Origin: Chloroflexota bacterium
GTDB taxonomy: Bacteria; Chloroflexota; Anaerolineae; Epilineales; SHYO01
Direction of reading: 5' to 3'
DNA: 35,295 nt
Assembly: GCA_009692745.1 (NCBI GenBank)
Contig: SHYO01000027.1
Location: 1-35,295, forward strand
Below the pieces are notes generated by a model that made no database searches, was not told the DNA's origin, and saw nothing but the letters and a program-made list of their open reading frames with translations. A program made the translations under genes and the position numbers. This document shows positions 25,540 through 34,214 of the stretch, in pieces. Position 1 is the first letter of the stretch, and every line of letters starts with the position of its first letter.

Positions 25540-25608
25540 ATGGCGTGGTATCTGACGGTATTCAAGCTTTCAACTGCAACATTCTCCTTTACCTCTCCCT
25601 CCACTAAA

Positions 25609-26409
25609 TCAGGGGGAGCTCACAGATAAGGTTTGAAGAAACTTTAACAAAGATACTGTCCGATCGTTAGCTATGTTTTCTATCTTGATAGCATGGATTC
25701 CTCGTTCGCGTAGGTCGTCACCTTTCAGCGGATCAATTTCGAAATGGATTGAAAACCCCCATCTTCTGAGCCTGCCAAAATCCAAACCGATCCGATCCCA
25801 GATCTGGTTAAAAAAAGGGTCTTGAAGACTATAGCCCAGGAAAAGAGGACTCATACTTTCCAGATTTGTGCGAAGTCGCTCAACTAACCGTGGGTGGGTA
25901 GCAAAATAGGTGTTGAAATCACGCTGGGTGATGACAATACTTTCAGGTCTTTGAAGGTCACCACACAGTTTAATTATTTGTATACGCTCTGAACTCCAAA
26001 AGGCTATTTCCGGATCGCTCACGATAATATTTGATTGGCGGCCTATCTGTACTAAGGCTCTCTCGATTAGGTCATCATAATTAGTTGTAAAAATAGTACT
26101 TATAGGAAATGAGCCTATAAGCCGATGGACCGCAGTTGGCTGTTTTTCGCCAGAATCCAAAGTCTCTCGAAGATATCTGATGAGTGCATTACGACCGCAT
26201 TGGTTCTGATAGTGCTGAGCGATAGAGAGTAGGTAGTCTGGAGTAAGATCGATTTCCTCAATGGGCCAACGGGCACCAATATCTTGGGCTAATGGATGGA
26301 TGAGATTTACCCAATCAGGAAAACCCGCGCCAATTGAAAGGCCGGCTCCGACGAAAAGAACAACATTCCCAATTTTGAGTTGCTGAGCCAATTCGTCGGA
26401 GAAATTCAT
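25609..26409 (-). CDS. SIR2-like domain protein (SIR2_2), probable defence protein
   Basis: A 266-aa protein starting at ATG 26409 with GGAGGAAAG upstream. The NAD-binding region reads VVLFVGAGLSIGAGFPDW (GAGLS at 21-25) and the catalytic-asparagine motif TTNYDDL has Asn110. The segment that is normally K-L-H-G reads KLCGDLQRPESIVIT, so the usual catalytic histidine is Cys149. LFLGYSLQDPFF follows as in other SIR2_2 proteins. SIR2-like proteins of this kind deplete NAD+ in abortive-infection systems. It is homologous to the N-terminal 270 residues of the NACHT protein in the same island, especially around DRPESLVIT. No partner gene follows directly; an IS3 remnant lies upstream. Confidence 0.85.
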   Translation of the reverse strand: MNFSDELAQQLKIGNVVLFVGAGLSIGAGFPDWVNLIHPLAQDIGARWPIEEIDLTPDYLLSIAQHYQNQCGRNALIRYLRETLDSGEKQPTAVHRLIGSFPISTIFTTNYDDLIERALVQIGRQSNIIVSDPEIAFWSSERIQIIKLCGDLQRPESIVITQRDFNTYFATHPRLVERLRTNLESMSPLFLGYSLQDPFFNQIWDRIGLDFGRLRRWGFSIHFEIDPLKGDDLRERGIHAIKIENIANDRTVSLLKFLQTLSVSSP

Positions 26410-26517
26410 TCTTTCCTCCAAATTGTGATTTTGGGATTTTATGCAAACTAATATTATCACTTCTAGGCAATATGAGCTGTGTGATTTAGAATGCGGTTGA
26501 AAAATAATCAAATTCAC

Positions 26518-26680
26518 GAAGGCATTGCCAATTATTTCGGGAACAAAAACACCCTCTATGCAAAAACCTGGTGATTACGGCTGAAACTCGGATCATTTCG
26601 AGAAATCGCAGTATACTATCAGGATCATCTCTATGAATCACAAATATTTAGAAAAATTGGACTTCTTTTTAGAATTATAA
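26518..26680. other. AT-rich non-coding stretch upstream of the SIR2 gene
   Basis: No gene or strong hairpin is seen. It presumably holds the SIR2 promoter (minus strand), but I find no clear -35/-10 pair. Confidence 0.35.
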
Positions 26681-26834
26681 TGGACCCCACCAAGCGAAAA
26701 CACTATTGAATTCTACAATCATCGCCGGTTACACCAAGCCTTAGATTACCTGACACCTGCTGAACTCTACTTTGGAAAGGAGAGACCTCTATCTTAATCC
26801 TGCCCTTTTGTCTGTCTTGACGAAGCGGTCCACC
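26681..26834 (+). mobile_element. Internally deleted IS3-family insertion sequence (3' end of orfB)
   Basis: TGGACCCCAC at 26681 joins directly to a frame ending NTIEFYNHRRLHQALDYLTP, then AELYFGKERPLS and a TAA at 26795-26797. This is the classic C-terminus of IS3-family OrfB (FYN-RR-H-AL-Y-TPAE). A matching inverted end GGTCCAC lies at 26827-26833. The body of the transposase is gone, leaving a MITE-sized scar between the SIR2 gene and the oxidoreductase operon. Confidence 0.75.
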
Positions 26835-26848
26835 TTACTAGGTATCAT

Positions 26849-27877
26849 TCAATTATCGCGCACGTGAATCTTATTCTGCTCTCTTACGGACCGATTAATG
26901 GCATCAATCAATTCAATCGTACCTAAATTACTCCTTCCATCTGAAATAATAGGACTTCCGGTCCTTATACCTCGCAAGAAATCTTCGAAAGGTCTCCAAT
27001 GCTCAGGTAGATCAGTAAACACAATTTCTTGAACATGGCCTTCCGTAGACTCCTCAATAAGGATTGGAGGTTGAATAGATCGCTTAGGCTGAAAACGACG
27101 AGTAAAGATATTACTTCGAGATCCATATATCGATAATTCCTCTTGAACAGAATTGGCAGGGGCTTCGTACGAAACCGTCAGACTGACAAGAACATGGGGC
27201 TCAAATTCGGCCAATATAGCAACACTCTGTTCTACGTGTTTGATGCCGGATGTTAAGGCGTCAGCAAATACCCAACACAATGGCCTATCTAATAGCCAAA
27301 CTAACATATCTGCGGCAAGGTGTCCTATGTCAATCATAGCGCCACCACAATTTAAATCAGAATCTCCACGCCAAGACTGGGCATAATTGTACCAGGGACT
27401 GCTCGCAAAAAGATAATTCACTAGTTTGATCTCCCCCATTCCGCCTTCCGCTATTCTAGCTTTGATATGCCGATAGGGGCTTTCATATCGGCGTTGGTTC
27501 CCAACTGCTAGTTTTAAACCCTTTAATTCAGCGAATTCCACTAGTGCTTGCGCATCTCTAAATCTGCAAGAAATAGGTTTATCCACCAATACGTGTTTAC
27601 CTGCCTCGAGGCATGTTTTTACTTGGTCAAAATGGAAGCTATGAGGCGTGCTCACAATTACTGCATCAATGTCAATAGTCGCAAGCATTTCCGCTAAATC
27701 ATGAAATAGCAAAGGTCGAGAGTCAAATCCTGCCTTAGTTATTAATTCCGTTAGCTCAGGTAGTCCAAGAATGTCGCAAACCGCACTTAGCTCAATTTCA
27801 GAATGAGTCTTAAAGTACGGAATATAAGCTCGCCTTACATAGGCGCTATAACCGATAATGCCAATTTTCATCGCCAT
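26849..27877 (-). CDS. Gfo/Idh/MocA-family NAD(P)-dependent oxidoreductase
   Basis: A 342-aa protein starting at ATG 27877, seven bases after AAAGGAAG. A Rossmann N-terminus (MKIGIIGYSAYVRRAYIP) is followed by VIVSTPHSFHF and the catalytic EAGKHVLVDKP (Lys100, the EKP-type motif). The C-terminal domain has GGAMIDIGHLAADML, whose Asp/His are the usual substrate-site residues. This family oxidises or reduces sugars, inositols and sugar nucleotides. It is the last gene of the four-gene minus operon that begins with the NACHT fusion, 57 bp after the aminotransferase. Low GC and rare-codon use match the island, not the left half of the window. Confidence 0.9.
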   Translation of the reverse strand: MAMKIGIIGYSAYVRRAYIPYFKTHSEIELSAVCDILGLPELTELITKAGFDSRPLLFHDLAEMLATIDIDAVIVSTPHSFHFDQVKTCLEAGKHVLVDKPISCRFRDAQALVEFAELKGLKLAVGNQRRYESPYRHIKARIAEGGMGEIKLVNYLFASSPWYNYAQSWRGDSDLNCGGAMIDIGHLAADMLVWLLDRPLCWVFADALTSGIKHVEQSVAILAEFEPHVLVSLTVSYEAPANSVQEELSIYGSRSNIFTRRFQPKRSIQPPILIEESTEGHVQEIVFTDLPEHWRPFEDFLRGIRTGSPIISDGRSNLGTIELIDAINRSVREQNKIHVRDN

Positions 27878-27934
27878 ACTCAATCTTCCTTTAGACCGAC
27901 TAACAGCAACTCAAAGTGAATGCGATGACGTCTC

Positions 27935-29191
27935 TTACTGATTATTAATTGTTGTGAGACAGCTCAAGACAGCTGCATCCATTGCTGCCAATGTATCGTC
28001 TACATCTTGTTTGTTGTGCTCCAAACAGATAAAGCTAGGGTGGTTTGCTAATATTAAGACTCCATGTCGTGCTAGTTCATTGATTAGGGATGACTTCAGA
28101 TTCTGTGCCCTTTCTGAATGCTGGTGAAACCATAGCGCTGGCATACAAGGCCAACGGTACGCTACAGCCTGAATATCTTCTATCAACCTGTACCGGTTCA
28201 GAATCTCATTGGTACCGTCAATCAGCTTCTGTCCTAATTCCCATAACCGAGTAATGCTCCCTGATCTTTCGAGGATCGAGATTGTCTTTAAGGCTGCTGC
28301 GATAGAAACCAGTTCATTATTATAGGTCCCCATTATCCTGGCAGATTGAATTAGACCCATGATTTTGGGTTGCCCGAGGACGACAGCCAATGGAAAACCA
28401 TTTGATATGGCCTTACTCAAAACGGTTATGTCAGGTTTTATGTTGTACAGCCCTTGGACACCATTCAAGCTCACGCGAAAACCCGTCTTAATTTCATCTA
28501 AGATCAATAAAGCACCTTCTTCCTCAGTAAGCTTGCGTAATTGCCTGAGATTTTCTTCGAACGGTTCTCTAAGTTGAATGGGGTCTAGAATTAATGCAGC
28601 GACAGAGGGACGGTGTGCCTGAAAAAGGTCGGCTAATTGTTGAAAGTCCTCCCCATCCCAACTGACTACTAGCGCTGCTGTAGGGTCCTGAGGTATGCCA
28701 GGAATATAGCGTGGGGGAAAGGGATCAGCCTCAAAGAGGTGCCATGAGGTGTAAGGAGATATGAAGGCATCATGCCAACCATGGAAACCGCAACGAAAAA
28801 TAGTGGCTCTACCTGTAAACGCACGTGCGAGACGGATAGCCGCAGAAATCGCCTCAGAACCAGTCTTCATAAAAAGGCAACAATCTGTATAAGGAAAGAT
28901 ACGTTTCAGAGTCGCATTTAACTGATAATGCAGCGTAGTATATGAGGGGAAGATGATACCTAACTCTAATTGTTGAATGACTGCCTGGTTGACCTCTGCG
29001 TTGCAGTGGCCAATGATAATAGGCCCATATCCGCAGATGTAGTCAATGTAAGTCTGGTCGAATTGATCCCAACATCGTCCACCATGGCCTCGCACAATGA
29101 ATCTCCCTGGCAAACCCTGCAGCGCCGAAAGTACGCCACCTGGCAAGGTAGGAGAGGGATTGGTCAGATCCATACGGCTTTGAATACTCAC
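27935..29191 (-). CDS. Class-III PLP aminotransferase, glutamate-1-semialdehyde-aminomutase-like
   Basis: A 418-aa protein starting at a GTG at 29191 that overlaps the stop of the NUDIX gene (29190-29188), so translation is coupled. Fold-type-I motifs are clear: FMKTGSEAISAAIRLAR (cofactor phosphate), GFHGWHDAF, LLILDEIKTGFR with Asp232, and Lys260 in ITVLSKAISNGFPL as the Schiff-base lysine. HemL-type enzymes are the nearest in look, but the N-terminus and the operon argue for a secondary role. The candidate is transamination of a keto-sugar or keto-acid made by the following oxidoreductase. Confidence 0.9.
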   Translation of the reverse strand: MSIQSRMDLTNPSPTLPGGVLSALQGLPGRFIVRGHGGRCWDQFDQTYIDYICGYGPIIIGHCNAEVNQAVIQQLELGIIFPSYTTLHYQLNATLKRIFPYTDCCLFMKTGSEAISAAIRLARAFTGRATIFRCGFHGWHDAFISPYTSWHLFEADPFPPRYIPGIPQDPTAALVVSWDGEDFQQLADLFQAHRPSVAALILDPIQLREPFEENLRQLRKLTEEEGALLILDEIKTGFRVSLNGVQGLYNIKPDITVLSKAISNGFPLAVVLGQPKIMGLIQSARIMGTYNNELVSIAAALKTISILERSGSITRLWELGQKLIDGTNEILNRYRLIEDIQAVAYRWPCMPALWFHQHSERAQNLKSSLINELARHGVLILANHPSFICLEHNKQDVDDTLAAMDAAVLSCLTTINNQ

Positions 29192-29736
29192 TCTTCACCT
29201 TCTTCGAGTACCTCATAATAAGGTCGGTTTCCATATCTATCTTGATACGTCCTCCGAGCACCTATTGTTGATTTACTTAGTTCATCCTCTTCCTTTTTCT
29301 GGAGTTCACTAAGAGTGAATTCATGTAAAGATTCAGTTTTGCCCGGTTCGCCAATTTCCGGTTTACCTTTCTTGATCCGGCATAGAAAAGAAACAATCAC
29401 CCAATTTTGCAGGCCATGGTCTTGCTCATAGAATTCAACCTGGCGAATTTCAAACAAGCGATCGACCACAATCTCAAGTCCTACAGCTTGAGCAGACAAT
29501 TCCTGATCAATCTCCTCCCGTAGCTCTTGAAGTAAATCCTCCCGGTCCCCAAGGCTCCCGCCAACCCCTTCCAGCTTGCCTATTTCATCCCGGCTATGAG
29601 GACCTCGTTTTTGAAGTAAGATTTTTCCTTCCGGCGTAAAGATAAGTGCTTCGACAGCTATGCGGAATCCCGGCTTGTGATAGCCAATCTTCCTCAAGTG
29701 GTCTAGCACTTCGGCCTTAGTTCTCATCATTTTCAC
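29188..29736 (-). CDS. NUDIX-fold hydrolase with an atypical Nudix box
   Basis: A 182-aa protein starting at a GTG at 29736 behind a perfect AGGAGG seven bases upstream. The strand pattern (FRIAVEALIFTPEGKILLQKRG) and GKLEGVGGSLGDRE-DLLQELREEIDQEL (about 53-80) are NUDIX-like. The box departs from GX5EX7REUXEEXGU: the spacing before RE is one residue off and the metal-binding E-E is D-Q. It may hydrolyse a nucleoside-diphosphate-linked compound, or bind one as a sensor. It lies 38 bp after the NACHT fusion and overlaps the aminotransferase start. Confidence 0.82.
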   Translation of the reverse strand: MKMMRTKAEVLDHLRKIGYHKPGFRIAVEALIFTPEGKILLQKRGPHSRDEIGKLEGVGGSLGDREDLLQELREEIDQELSAQAVGLEIVVDRLFEIRQVEFYEQDHGLQNWVIVSFLCRIKKGKPEIGEPGKTESLHEFTLSELQKKEEDELSKSTIGARRTYQDRYGNRPYYEVLEEGEE

Positions 29737-29774
29737 GACAGCACCTCCTAAAATGGTAGTATCTCCCTAAGACG

Positions 29775-32700
29775 TTAATCCCACGCATGCCTGCTAAGTC
29801 TAGGATAGATATCCCTTAGCGTCTCTTGGAGATAGTGGAAGGCCTCCTTGCCTTTAGGCAAACGCACAAAAACGCCGCTCCCTTTTTTTAAACCTGTACA
29901 GATCTGGGAGTCAGCGCTATGTACTACGAAAGCATAATAAGAAGTCAAAGGAAGTTTTTGCATAGTCTCAAATTGCGCTATACCTTTAATAAAAGCAATA
30001 TCTGCTGATCGGAGTACTTCTTGAAGCTTATTAGAGCAAAACAAAGGTTCAATTGCCGACCGAGAACTTTCCTCGAGGAATAAACTAAATCTAGTAGAGT
30101 GGGAAAGGTCGTGAAAAATTGGATATTCCAAGCATTTTTTTAGAGTTGACTCATTTGCATTATTTGCCACGACGCGAGAGCTTACTACTCCGGTGACTTT
30201 TAGCTTAGGATTCTGGCTTATTAAACGTTGAATTAGAGCTAAGTCCCATACCAACTCTCCGTTATCGCCAAACATAAAAACCATGTGACATTCTTTTGAC
30301 AACGTTTCTTTCAAAAACTGATTTCTATCATCAAATTCCAGTTTTCCCATAGGAGTAAATTGCTCTTCAAGGCTATCACCTTGACTATGCCACCATACTG
30401 TCCCTGAGAATACCTCATACTCAATCAATCTATTGAGATCCAATGACTTCGATGATTGGAAACCTTTCATGGCACGATCATTTGCTTCATATCCTGTGAT
30501 TAAAAGACGGTCAACACGTGCCAGGTCGTAGCAATCCAGGACCATATATATTAATGCATCGAGGTCGTTGTCGGCGAGATCTCGCCACAATTGGCGGGAT
30601 TGATTCACTTCAGTAGAAAGAAGAACAGCTACCACTTCCATCAAATTCTGCGCATTTTGATAATATTGATTGGCCGTAGAACCAGCGCTCAATTTTTCTT
30701 CTACCGCAAGCTTAATACGAGTATCCTGGTAGAGGAGGTTATATTCAAACTTGCTCTGTGGAACCTTATCCATGATAGGGAGTGATCGATCGATAGGTGC
30801 ATTCCTCTCCGACATCTTTTTGGGAAAGAGCTTCTCAATCATTCGGGTATTTATATCCGATGAAAAAATAGAAGCATAGGACTTGAGTTCTTGATCGGCC
30901 TCTGCCTGAGAACACACTCGATCAGTATATTTTGCATATATGTCAGCAAGTGTGGCTGGGTAAGTCTTGATTGGGAGCGTACCCTTGATAAGAATAGGTC
31001 GGTGGATTCGCAATACACGGAACCCCGTATCATCATACCGATTTACTGAAAGGACACAGTCCCGGTAGGCAGAGCGATGAGCCCGTGCTTGGTCGTGCCA
31101 CCCGCCTCCACGCCGATATCGATATTTTGAGTCGAGTGCCTCTATATGGTTCGCCTGCTTCAGATCCGACGTATACTTGTCAACACCATAATTCTGGACC
31201 CATTCCCAAATATTTCCATTCATGTCTATCACCCCATCATGTGTGATATCTAATGGGAAGAGACCTATAGGAGCAAGATGGCGCAATCCAGAATAATCAT
31301 TATGGATTTTATCTCCCAAATCTTGGGGTGGCATGTTACCAAAGATATATCTCATGTAATGAGACTGGCCTCGCCTGATTACGTATTCCCATTCGGCTTC
31401 AGTTGGCAAACGATATATCATTTCATCATCTCTGCGAGATAACCAATTGCAGTACGCCTGTGCTTCATACAAGCTTACATATACAACGGGACAATTGGGA
31501 TAGGAAAGCTGCTCGTCCCAACGATTAGGAGACAGAATCTGGCGTTGCTGCCTCCATTCCCAACCGTCAGGATCCCATAGGAATTGATCCTGATATCCCC
31601 CGTCTTCGACAAACAGCGCAAATTCCTGAACTGTCAAAGGATATTTTCCAATCTCAAATGAAGCAGAGAAAACTTGGTGTACTGGTTGCTCATTCTGTTC
31701 GGAAAATTCGTCGTAGTTGGAATGTAATATATCTTTGTTCTGTGATCCCAAACAAGCGACACCGCCGGGAATTCTAACCCAATTCTTCTCTTGATTGAAC
31801 AACCGAGGATCACCGCCGCGTCCAAGTGCCACCGCGGCATCATAACGAGTTTGCAAATCAAGTGTTATTTCCGCAGGAGTGAAGATTTGCATAACCTGAT
31901 CCCTAGCCTCCAGGTACTTGCTAACGCGGTAAACAGAGTAGTTATATATGAAGATATCTTGAAGCACAAACCCTAGGAACCCGACAACCTTCGCTGTTTC
32001 CGCAAGAGATTTATCCTTTCGCGAATTAAGGACAAGATTAACAAGCAAGTCGATTCTATCATCTCCCAATCGATGTAATATAGCCGGAAAAAAACGTAGT
32101 ACTTCGCGCCAATCTGCACTAAATAGATGTTTCTTAATGATACTCCACCAACTTTTCCTGCCACTATCCGTCATTGAAGCAATCTTACAGGCCGCAAGAT
32201 ACTCTTGAAATGATGTGTGCCAGAAAGAGATATTTCCTATTCCACGACGAATAATAATACCCGTCGCTATCTCATCTTGCTCAAGGAATTCCTGAGCTTG
32301 CTGGATTTTATCTTCTTTATCTGATCCATCAAAGTTGAGGGCTATCTGTTCTGCTGCCCACCTTAGTCCAACTCGCGTGAGCCTACCTTTCTGATGAAGA
32401 AACATTGACAACGCCAATGTTTTATAACAGTTCTCTCTGAATTCTTTGTTCTTGTGGCTATGCATAGAATAGCGGGCGCGAATCAGCCAGTCAATTACAG
32501 CCTCATACAAGTCTGCTTTGCCTTCCGGAAGCTTTGGCTGGTTCCAATGGACGAGGATGATCGAGGTAAGCATTACCGGGTTACGGGCTAGGAGATTAAC
32601 ATCACGACGCAAACGTATCGTATTTAGTAGTTCCCGTTCGTATTGGTCTGCCTGAAGAGAGTTTGTTCTGCCGTAATTTGGATTGCTATAGAACAATAAG

Positions 32701-34214
32701 TTTACCCAGGCGCTGATGAACGTATGTATCTCTTTATCACTCAGAGTGTCAATCACAGAAACCCTAAAATCCATAGGAATAGATATATTTTGTAAGACAC
32801 CTGGCCGGCTAGTGACAACCCAACTGCACTTTGACCACTCTTTGACACTACTATCAATTATCTCTACTATCTGGATACGGGCCTCCTCGCTGGGTAACTC
32901 GTCCAGGCCATCAACCAGGAAAAGAACTTGTCCTGACTTTAGCTTGCCCTGAAGCCAAGCATCCGTAAATCCCCAACCATGTGTTGTGGATTGCCCGATC
33001 CAAAAGCTAATTAGCACATGCCAAGACGGGCCTATGTCTCGAGATCTCGTTAAATGGAAATCGTAAATATCTGCCGCCCGCGTGAGCAAAGGCAAAGGAA
33101 AGCTGGTATTATCTACCATGATCCTAGCCAGGTAGCTAAGAAAAGTCGTTTTTCCTGCTCCTGGGTCACCAAGGAGCAACGTCAAACGGTTCTTTTTAAC
33201 CACATCTGTCAAAGGGATCCTTCTTGTACCCCCCTGTAATTCAGTCTCTGCGCCTTCAAGAGAAATTACTTCGTGCGCATGTAGTTGCATGTACAACTCA
33301 AGCAGCGGGAACCGCTGTGCTTGTACTGCGCCTCGTGCTGCAAGACCCCTAATATCAATATATCCGGTAAAGTCACGTAACCATTCACGGTAGATATTCT
33401 CATTAACCGGAGGGGATATGATTCGATCTTTGTTTAATCTTGGAAGCTTGATGCTGAATGCTTGTAGCCAATTTAGGATAGTTTGATTTTTATTATTATC
33501 AGCAGTTAGTTCGATAGCCATCAATCCTTTTTGCCTCAGATCCTTGACCTCCAATTTTTTTGCATCAAAAATTATTATGTAATGGTTTCGACGGAGAGGA
33601 TCTTCATGCGGTCGTATATAATCAAGAATCCCCAATAGCCTTTCGTCATTGGGTTCAAAGCCTATAAAAAGGGCTGTTTTCTTTGTTAAAGTATCAATTA
33701 GCAGATTTGCCAGTTTCTCATGATTGTTAAAATACTGGTGATATTCATCTCGTGTAATGACTAGACTCTCTGGTCGATCCAAGCGTCCGTGAAGATAGAC
33801 CAACTGCAAGCGATCTTCTTCCCAAAAATGGATATCGGTGTCCGTTATAATAGTGTAATATTTGCGGTTTACATTTCTCAAAGCTTCTTCCAGTAAACTA
33901 TCATGGATACTAGCAGCAATAATCATTGAGGCAGGTAGGTTTACCAAAACGTTATGCAAGTCTGATGGGTACTTACCTGACGCATCAAAGAAATCACGCA
34001 CACGAGTCCTCAGTGCATTTTTCCCATATTCATATTCATAGAATTGCGCTATCATTTGAGGTCTTTTCTCGTCAGGTATACCAAGTGTAGAACCTAGTTG
34101 GTCCTTCAATTCCGCCCAACACGGCAATCCTGCCATTTTCTGCAGATCTGGTCCTAAGAAGATTATTGCCTTACCTGAAGCGAATCCATCAATTAATTCA
34201 AGAGGAATGTTCAT
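29775..34214 (-). CDS. SIR2-like / NACHT / FGE-sulfatase-like / DUF89 fusion (STAND-type protein)
   Basis: A 1479-aa protein starting at ATG 34214 (GAGG five bases upstream; the frame opens 10 codons earlier at a GTG). Residues about 1-260 are a degenerate SIR2-like domain: FLGPDLQKMAGLP replaces GAG-S, AASIHDSLLE replaces TTNYDDL, but YLHGRLDRPESLVIT keeps the histidine (His142). NACHT follows with Walker A GDPGAGKTT (349-357), Walker B LFLVDGLDEL (431-440), SRPG sensor (about 469-472) and a helical region to about 800. Residues about 813-1070 are an FGE/SUMF1 fold (WVRIPGG, RLPTEAEWEY, DMNGNIWEW, RRGGGW), lacking the FGE active-site cysteine (ARAHRSAYR). Residues about 1155-1479 are DUF89/ARMT1-like: FGDNGELVWDLALI and ADIAFIKGIAQFET. 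It is probably a sensor ATPase whose C-terminus is the output. First gene of a four-gene operon. Confidence 0.9.
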   Translation of the reverse strand: MNIPLELIDGFASGKAIIFLGPDLQKMAGLPCWAELKDQLGSTLGIPDEKRPQMIAQFYEYEYGKNALRTRVRDFFDASGKYPSDLHNVLVNLPASMIIAASIHDSLLEEALRNVNRKYYTIITDTDIHFWEEDRLQLVYLHGRLDRPESLVITRDEYHQYFNNHEKLANLLIDTLTKKTALFIGFEPNDERLLGILDYIRPHEDPLRRNHYIIIFDAKKLEVKDLRQKGLMAIELTADNNKNQTILNWLQAFSIKLPRLNKDRIISPPVNENIYREWLRDFTGYIDIRGLAARGAVQAQRFPLLELYMQLHAHEVISLEGAETELQGGTRRIPLTDVVKKNRLTLLLGDPGAGKTTFLSYLARIMVDNTSFPLPLLTRAADIYDFHLTRSRDIGPSWHVLISFWIGQSTTHGWGFTDAWLQGKLKSGQVLFLVDGLDELPSEEARIQIVEIIDSSVKEWSKCSWVVTSRPGVLQNISIPMDFRVSVIDTLSDKEIHTFISAWVNLLFYSNPNYGRTNSLQADQYERELLNTIRLRRDVNLLARNPVMLTSIILVHWNQPKLPEGKADLYEAVIDWLIRARYSMHSHKNKEFRENCYKTLALSMFLHQKGRLTRVGLRWAAEQIALNFDGSDKEDKIQQAQEFLEQDEIATGIIIRRGIGNISFWHTSFQEYLAACKIASMTDSGRKSWWSIIKKHLFSADWREVLRFFPAILHRLGDDRIDLLVNLVLNSRKDKSLAETAKVVGFLGFVLQDIFIYNYSVYRVSKYLEARDQVMQIFTPAEITLDLQTRYDAAVALGRGGDPRLFNQEKNWVRIPGGVACLGSQNKDILHSNYDEFSEQNEQPVHQVFSASFEIGKYPLTVQEFALFVEDGGYQDQFLWDPDGWEWRQQRQILSPNRWDEQLSYPNCPVVYVSLYEAQAYCNWLSRRDDEMIYRLPTEAEWEYVIRRGQSHYMRYIFGNMPPQDLGDKIHNDYSGLRHLAPIGLFPLDITHDGVIDMNGNIWEWVQNYGVDKYTSDLKQANHIEALDSKYRYRRGGGWHDQARAHRSAYRDCVLSVNRYDDTGFRVLRIHRPILIKGTLPIKTYPATLADIYAKYTDRVCSQAEADQELKSYASIFSSDINTRMIEKLFPKKMSERNAPIDRSLPIMDKVPQSKFEYNLLYQDTRIKLAVEEKLSAGSTANQYYQNAQNLMEVVAVLLSTEVNQSRQLWRDLADNDLDALIYMVLDCYDLARVDRLLITGYEANDRAMKGFQSSKSLDLNRLIEYEVFSGTVWWHSQGDSLEEQFTPMGKLEFDDRNQFLKETLSKECHMVFMFGDNGELVWDLALIQRLISQNPKLKVTGVVSSRVVANNANESTLKKCLEYPIFHDLSHSTRFSLFLEESSRSAIEPLFCSNKLQEVLRSADIAFIKGIAQFETMQKLPLTSYYAFVVHSADSQICTGLKKGSGVFVRLPKGKEAFHYLQETLRDIYPRLSRHAWD

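Noticed and set aside
25362-25604. 80-aa minus-strand frame over repeat copy B
   Set aside because: It is only the repeat read in the same frame as the false comM N-terminus; no independent evidence of a gene.
27935-29191. Genuine hemL for tetrapyrrole synthesis
   Set aside because: The gene is in an AT-rich accessory operon with NACHT, NUDIX and Gfo/Idh genes and no other heme genes; an atypical paralogue is more likely.
30960-31800. Diversity-generating retroelement target in the FGE-like domain
   Set aside because: The domain is not C-terminal, and no reverse transcriptase or template repeat is visible in the window.
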